8,936 nt of DNA from Candidatus Rifleibacteriota bacterium (lineage in GTDB: Bacteria; Riflebacteria; Ozemobacteria; Ozemobacterales; Ozemobacteraceae): positions 1 to 8,936 of the forward strand of contig JAFXRA010000056.1 in assembly GCA_017526725.1 (NCBI GenBank). The letters run 5' to 3'. The notes under the pieces were generated by a model. The model did not search any database. It saw only the letters and a program-made list of their open reading frames with translations, and was not told where the DNA came from. This document shows, piece by piece, positions 6,387-8,936 of this stretch (its first letter is position 1; each line of letters starts with the position of its first letter). The translations under genes and the position numbers were made by a program.

Positions 6387-8432
6387 ATGCTTAATAAGAT
6401 TAATAAAGTTTTAGCAATAGCTGTGATTGCATCAGCTTTCAGCATTCCTGCATATTCACAATCTATAAATAACAGTTCCCTGGTAGGAATGCAGCAGAGC
6501 AACAAGCTTACTCTTTCTATAAATGAAATAAGCACAGAAGAAGCAGTTAATCTGGTATGTGAACATTTCGGCTATATTCCAATGATGCACATGCCATTAA
6601 CAGATACAATAAGTGTAGACCTGGTTAATGCAACATTTGATGAAGCTATGGAAAAGATTCTTGGCAATAGTTCTACAGATTACATGGTTGAAAACAATCG
6701 TTTGCATGTATTCAAACCAAGAGAATCCTGGTCTCGTTTCTCTGATCAAACTTCCGGCCCTGCTGGAAATGCTGGTAATAACCAGGCAGCACCTCAACCA
6801 AAAGCAGAACCAATAATCACAAAGATTATCCCGTTAGGCAAAAGAACTGCTAATGATATTCAGAAACTGGTAAAAGAACTGAACCCCAAAATCAGTGTTG
6901 TTCATGATGCTCGCACAGACTCTATAATAGTTATGGGGCCAGAAAGTATGGTTGCTGCCTCTGAACTTCTTTGCAAGAGTATTGATGGTATGGAAGTTAA
7001 ACAGACCGCTACAGATTCTACTAAGTTGGTAAAAGGCTTAAGATATGTTACCCAGACCTTTGAACTTGAACATGCTGATTTTGACGAAATAGAAGAAGAA
7101 CTTTCCACTATTATTGAAAGAGAAACTGGTTCTTCTTCAGGCTCTAGCTCATCAGCAGCTAACTTAAGAGATAAAGATGGTAATCCAATAGAAACAGAAT
7201 ATTTCCTTTTAGATAAAGCCAGAAGAATATGTGTTGTTCATACTTCTGTTGAAAAATTTGCTGTTATAGAATCTTATTTTAAAGCAATAGATAGACCATT
7301 GCCTCAGGTTCTTATTGAAGCTAGTATTGTCGCGGTAGATGACGGCTTAGAAAAACAACTTGGTATTAAGTGGAACGGTATGGAAGGCGTTTCTGGTTAT
7401 GTTGGTCCACAAAATGGAGCTGCAGTAGCACCTGGCACACCAGACCCATATAATACTGCTGGTGTGACAAATAAGAGTCTGGGAGATTTCTTTAAATACG
7501 GCGGAACTTGGAATTTTGCAAATGTTCAGGCTTTATTGAAAGCTGTTGAAACAGACAACAAGAGCCAGATTCTTTCTAGACCAAGAGTTATTACTGTTAC
7601 TGGTAAAACCTCAAGTATACACGTTGGTGATGAAATACCTTACAGCTCTGGCACATCTGTAACAGATGGTGGCACAACAACTTCAAGTGTTGCTTTCAAA
7701 GAAGTAGGTATAAAGCTTGATGTTACTCCAGTTGTAAATTTGAAAGATAATACCATTCAACTCAATGTTATTCCTGAAGTATCTCAGTGGGTTAGAGACG
7801 TTGTAATGGGCAACAATATAGTTCCTCAGGTTTCTACAAGAAGAGCTGAATCAACCATAAAAATAAAAAATGGTGAAACAATGGTTATTGGTGGTCTAAT
7901 TGAAGCTAAATCTGTTAACGATGTCTATGAAGTGCCTCTTTTCAGCAAAATTCCATTAATAGGCAAGGCTTTCAGAAGCAAAACCACTAATAATACAAAA
8001 ACCAACTTGATTATTCTCCTTACTGCACATATTGTTGACGAAAATCATAAAAACACTGTCACTCCTAAAGCAGTTAAAGAAATGAATCAGATTAAACCTT
8101 TAAGATATTCTGAAGCTATAAGTGAAATATCTGAACCAACAGTTGATGGTCCAAATGTTTATGGTGAAGATATTGTATGGCCAAAACCAGCTGAAGAAAC
8201 TAACACTGTTACTAATACAAATACCAATAATAACAAAAAAGTAATCAGATCTTCAAATATGGTAGTTGGTTATACTGAAGAAAAATCAGATAATAGTGCT
8301 AAGGCAAATAAAACTGTAGTTAATAAAGCTGAAGAAAAATCTGATACAGAAGAAGTTAGACCAAATACAGAAACAGAAAAATATCTGATTAAGAAATTAA
8401 AAGAAATTCGTGAAACCCGTAAAACAAATTGA
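6387..8432 (+). CDS. pilQ/gspD: Outer-membrane secretin (PilQ/GspD family)
   Basis: This 681-residue protein has a Sec signal peptide (1-24, cleavage near AYS-Q). An STN/N0 domain follows at about 41-110 (LTLSINEISTEEAVNLVCEH...NNRLHVFKP). Then come a Gly/Ala/Gln/Pro-rich linker (111-142), an N1 domain (143-201, IIPLGKRTANDIQKLV...NPKISVVHDARTDSIIVMG) and a second N domain (220-303) holding a Ser/Gly-rich insert (249-258). The secretin barrel (about 305-552) has the hallmarks QVLIEASIVAVD (307-318), SRPRVITVTGK (397-407), IHVGDEIPY (411-419) and the signature VPLFSKIPLIGKAF (516-529). A hydrophilic tail rich in Asn, Thr, Glu and Lys follows (553-681), with a short near-repeat of EEKSD (631 and 649). 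Secretins form the multimeric outer-membrane pore. The AMIN domains of typical PilQ are absent and the multidomain N-terminus is GspD-like, but the neighbours are in pil order. The Shine-Dalgarno AAAGGAG (6374-6380) is 6 nt from the ATG. The secretin family call is certain; PilQ or GspD is not. Confidence 0.95.
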   Translation: MLNKINKVLAIAVIASAFSIPAYSQSINNSSLVGMQQSNKLTLSINEISTEEAVNLVCEHFGYIPMMHMPLTDTISVDLVNATFDEAMEKILGNSSTDYMVENNRLHVFKPRESWSRFSDQTSGPAGNAGNNQAAPQPKAEPIITKIIPLGKRTANDIQKLVKELNPKISVVHDARTDSIIVMGPESMVAASELLCKSIDGMEVKQTATDSTKLVKGLRYVTQTFELEHADFDEIEEELSTIIERETGSSSGSSSSAANLRDKDGNPIETEYFLLDKARRICVVHTSVEKFAVIESYFKAIDRPLPQVLIEASIVAVDDGLEKQLGIKWNGMEGVSGYVGPQNGAAVAPGTPDPYNTAGVTNKSLGDFFKYGGTWNFANVQALLKAVETDNKSQILSRPRVITVTGKTSSIHVGDEIPYSSGTSVTDGGTTTSSVAFKEVGIKLDVTPVVNLKDNTIQLNVIPEVSQWVRDVVMGNNIVPQVSTRRAESTIKIKNGETMVIGGLIEAKSVNDVYEVPLFSKIPLIGKAFRSKTTNNTKTNLIILLTAHIVDENHKNTVTPKAVKEMNQIKPLRYSEAISEISEPTVDGPNVYGEDIVWPKPAEETNTVTNTNTNNNKKVIRSSNMVVGYTEEKSDNSAKANKTVVNKAEEKSDTEEVRPNTETEKYLIKKLKEIRETRKTN

Positions 8433-8446
8433 TTGTTGATGAATTA

Positions 8447-8491
8447 GAAAATTGCCCTTCATTAATTTGAAGGGCAATTTTCCGTATTTTT
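8447..8491 (+). terminator. Rho-independent terminator after the secretin gene
   Basis: A perfect 15-bp stem (GAAAATTGCCCTTCA at 8447-8461 with its complement at 8468-8482) and a 6-nt loop (TTAATT) are followed by CCGTATTTTT, whose T run ends at 8491. The stem has a GC-rich CCC/GGG core. It sits 15 bp after the secretin stop and 48 bp before the ATPase gene. The T tract is slightly offset from the stem, so partial readthrough is plausible. Confidence 0.85.
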
Positions 8492-8539
8492 GAGAATAGT
8501 TGTAAATAGAAATCTTTATTAAAAAAAAGCGAGATTATA

Positions 8540-8936
8540 ATGAAACAGATTGGTGATATTCTGATAGAAAAAGGGCTTATTACAGATAGCCAACTTCAAA
8601 AAGGGCTTAAAATAAGTAAAGATCAGAATACCAGACTTGGCAAAGCTCTGATTGACTTGGGTTATATTACTGAACCAGAGCTTCTTTCAACTCTATCAAA
8701 ACAGTTCGGCATACCTATGATGCCACCGGGTGAACTTGTTGTTGACCCGACTCTATTGCATTTTATTACTCCACAATTGGCTAAAGAATTTAATATTATT
8801 CCGATAAGCCAAAAGGGAGATGCTATTCTACTTGCTACTTCCGACCCAATGAATACAGCTATAGTCGGAAGACTAGAAACCCAATTAGAACGAAGAATAA
8901 TTTTTAATCTGGCAACCAATGACCAATTAATGGAAG
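8540..8936 (+). CDS. pilB/gspE: PilB/GspE-type assembly ATPase, N-terminal MshEN domain (3' partial)
   Basis: The reading frame opens at the ATG at 8540 and runs uninterrupted to the window end, giving 132 complete codons and one extra base, so the gene continues beyond the right edge. The visible part matches the MshEN/GspE N-terminal domain. MKQIGDILIEKGLITDSQLQ (1-20) is followed by RLGKALIDLGYITEPELLSTLSKQFG (33-58). Next come a proline-containing stretch with LVVDPTLLHFI and ITPQLAKEF, then NIIPISQKGDAILLATSDPMNT. This is the usual double-helix-pair order of PilB/GspE ATPases, some of which bind c-di-GMP through RLG and related motifs; the RLGKALIDLG segment here fits that pattern. The walker motifs lie downstream of the window and are not seen. 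The enzyme should hydrolyse ATP to polymerise (pseudo)pilins. No strong Shine-Dalgarno is visible (GCGAG at 8529-8533 is weak). It follows the secretin gene after a terminator, so it may be a separate unit or depend on readthrough. Confidence 0.88.
   Translation, partial: MKQIGDILIEKGLITDSQLQKGLKISKDQNTRLGKALIDLGYITEPELLSTLSKQFGIPMMPPGELVVDPTLLHFITPQLAKEFNIIPISQKGDAILLATSDPMNTAIVGRLETQLERRIIFNLATNDQLME

Noticed and set aside
6074..6535. Antisense open frame of 153 codons across the PilP-like and secretin genes.
   Set aside because: It is a shadow frame over confidently coding + strand genes, with no recognisable domain and no promoter evidence.
8536..8541. TATAAT overlapping the ATPase start codon.
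   Set aside because: It lies across the ATG with no supporting -35 at proper spacing, so it cannot be a promoter for this gene without a leaderless mRNA.

Overview
The window is compact, AT-rich bacterial DNA. All six visible genes or gene fragments are on the + strand. It comes from a diderm (outer-membrane) bacterium, because it encodes an outer-membrane secretin and several proteins with Sec signal peptides or single membrane anchors. I cannot place it in a phylum from these genes alone. The low GC, the short intergenic gaps and a fused PilM-PilN/GspL-type gene do not point to one clade.

Layout. (1) Positions 1-684 hold the 3' part of a YihY/BrkB-family polytopic membrane protein; its start lies before the window. 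(2) Positions 729-2741 encode a large exported protein with a possible Cys-His peptidase/amidase-like core and a long Glu/Pro/Lys/Gln-rich tail. I do not recognise it as a named gene. (3) Positions 2742-3010 are a gap with a GC-rich palindromic repeat-like element, flanked by AT-rich near-repeats, and a possible promoter. (4) Positions 3011-3727 encode a DPM1-like family 2 glycosyltransferase. (5) Positions 3728-3902 are a gap with a possible promoter. (6) Positions 3903-8432 are a tight four-gene cluster for a type IV filament machine (type IV pilus or type II secretion system). In order it encodes a PilM-PilN fusion resembling GspL, a PilO/GspM-like protein, a small membrane-anchored PilP/GspC-like protein, and an outer-membrane secretin. 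It ends at a strong 15-bp hairpin terminator. (7) From 8540 to the right edge is the N-terminal part of a PilB/GspE assembly ATPase (MshEN domain), cut by the window end.

How the genes work together. The fusion protein would form the cytoplasmic and inner-membrane platform. The PilO-like protein would pair with its PilN-like half, and the PilP/GspC-like protein would bridge the periplasm to the secretin. The PilB/GspE ATPase would drive filament assembly. The order matches pilM-N-O-P-Q followed by pilB. However, the fused first gene, the uncleaved anchor of the PilP-like protein and the lack of an AMIN domain in the secretin are closer to type II secretion, so the function (pilus or secretion) is open. 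No pilin, prepilin peptidase, platform protein (PilC/GspF) or retraction ATPase is visible in the window.

Most of the window is recognisable machinery. The parts most worth a second look are the hybrid T4P/T2SS architecture, the unnamed exported protein, the repeat element at 2807-2893, and the terminator between the secretin and ATPase genes.
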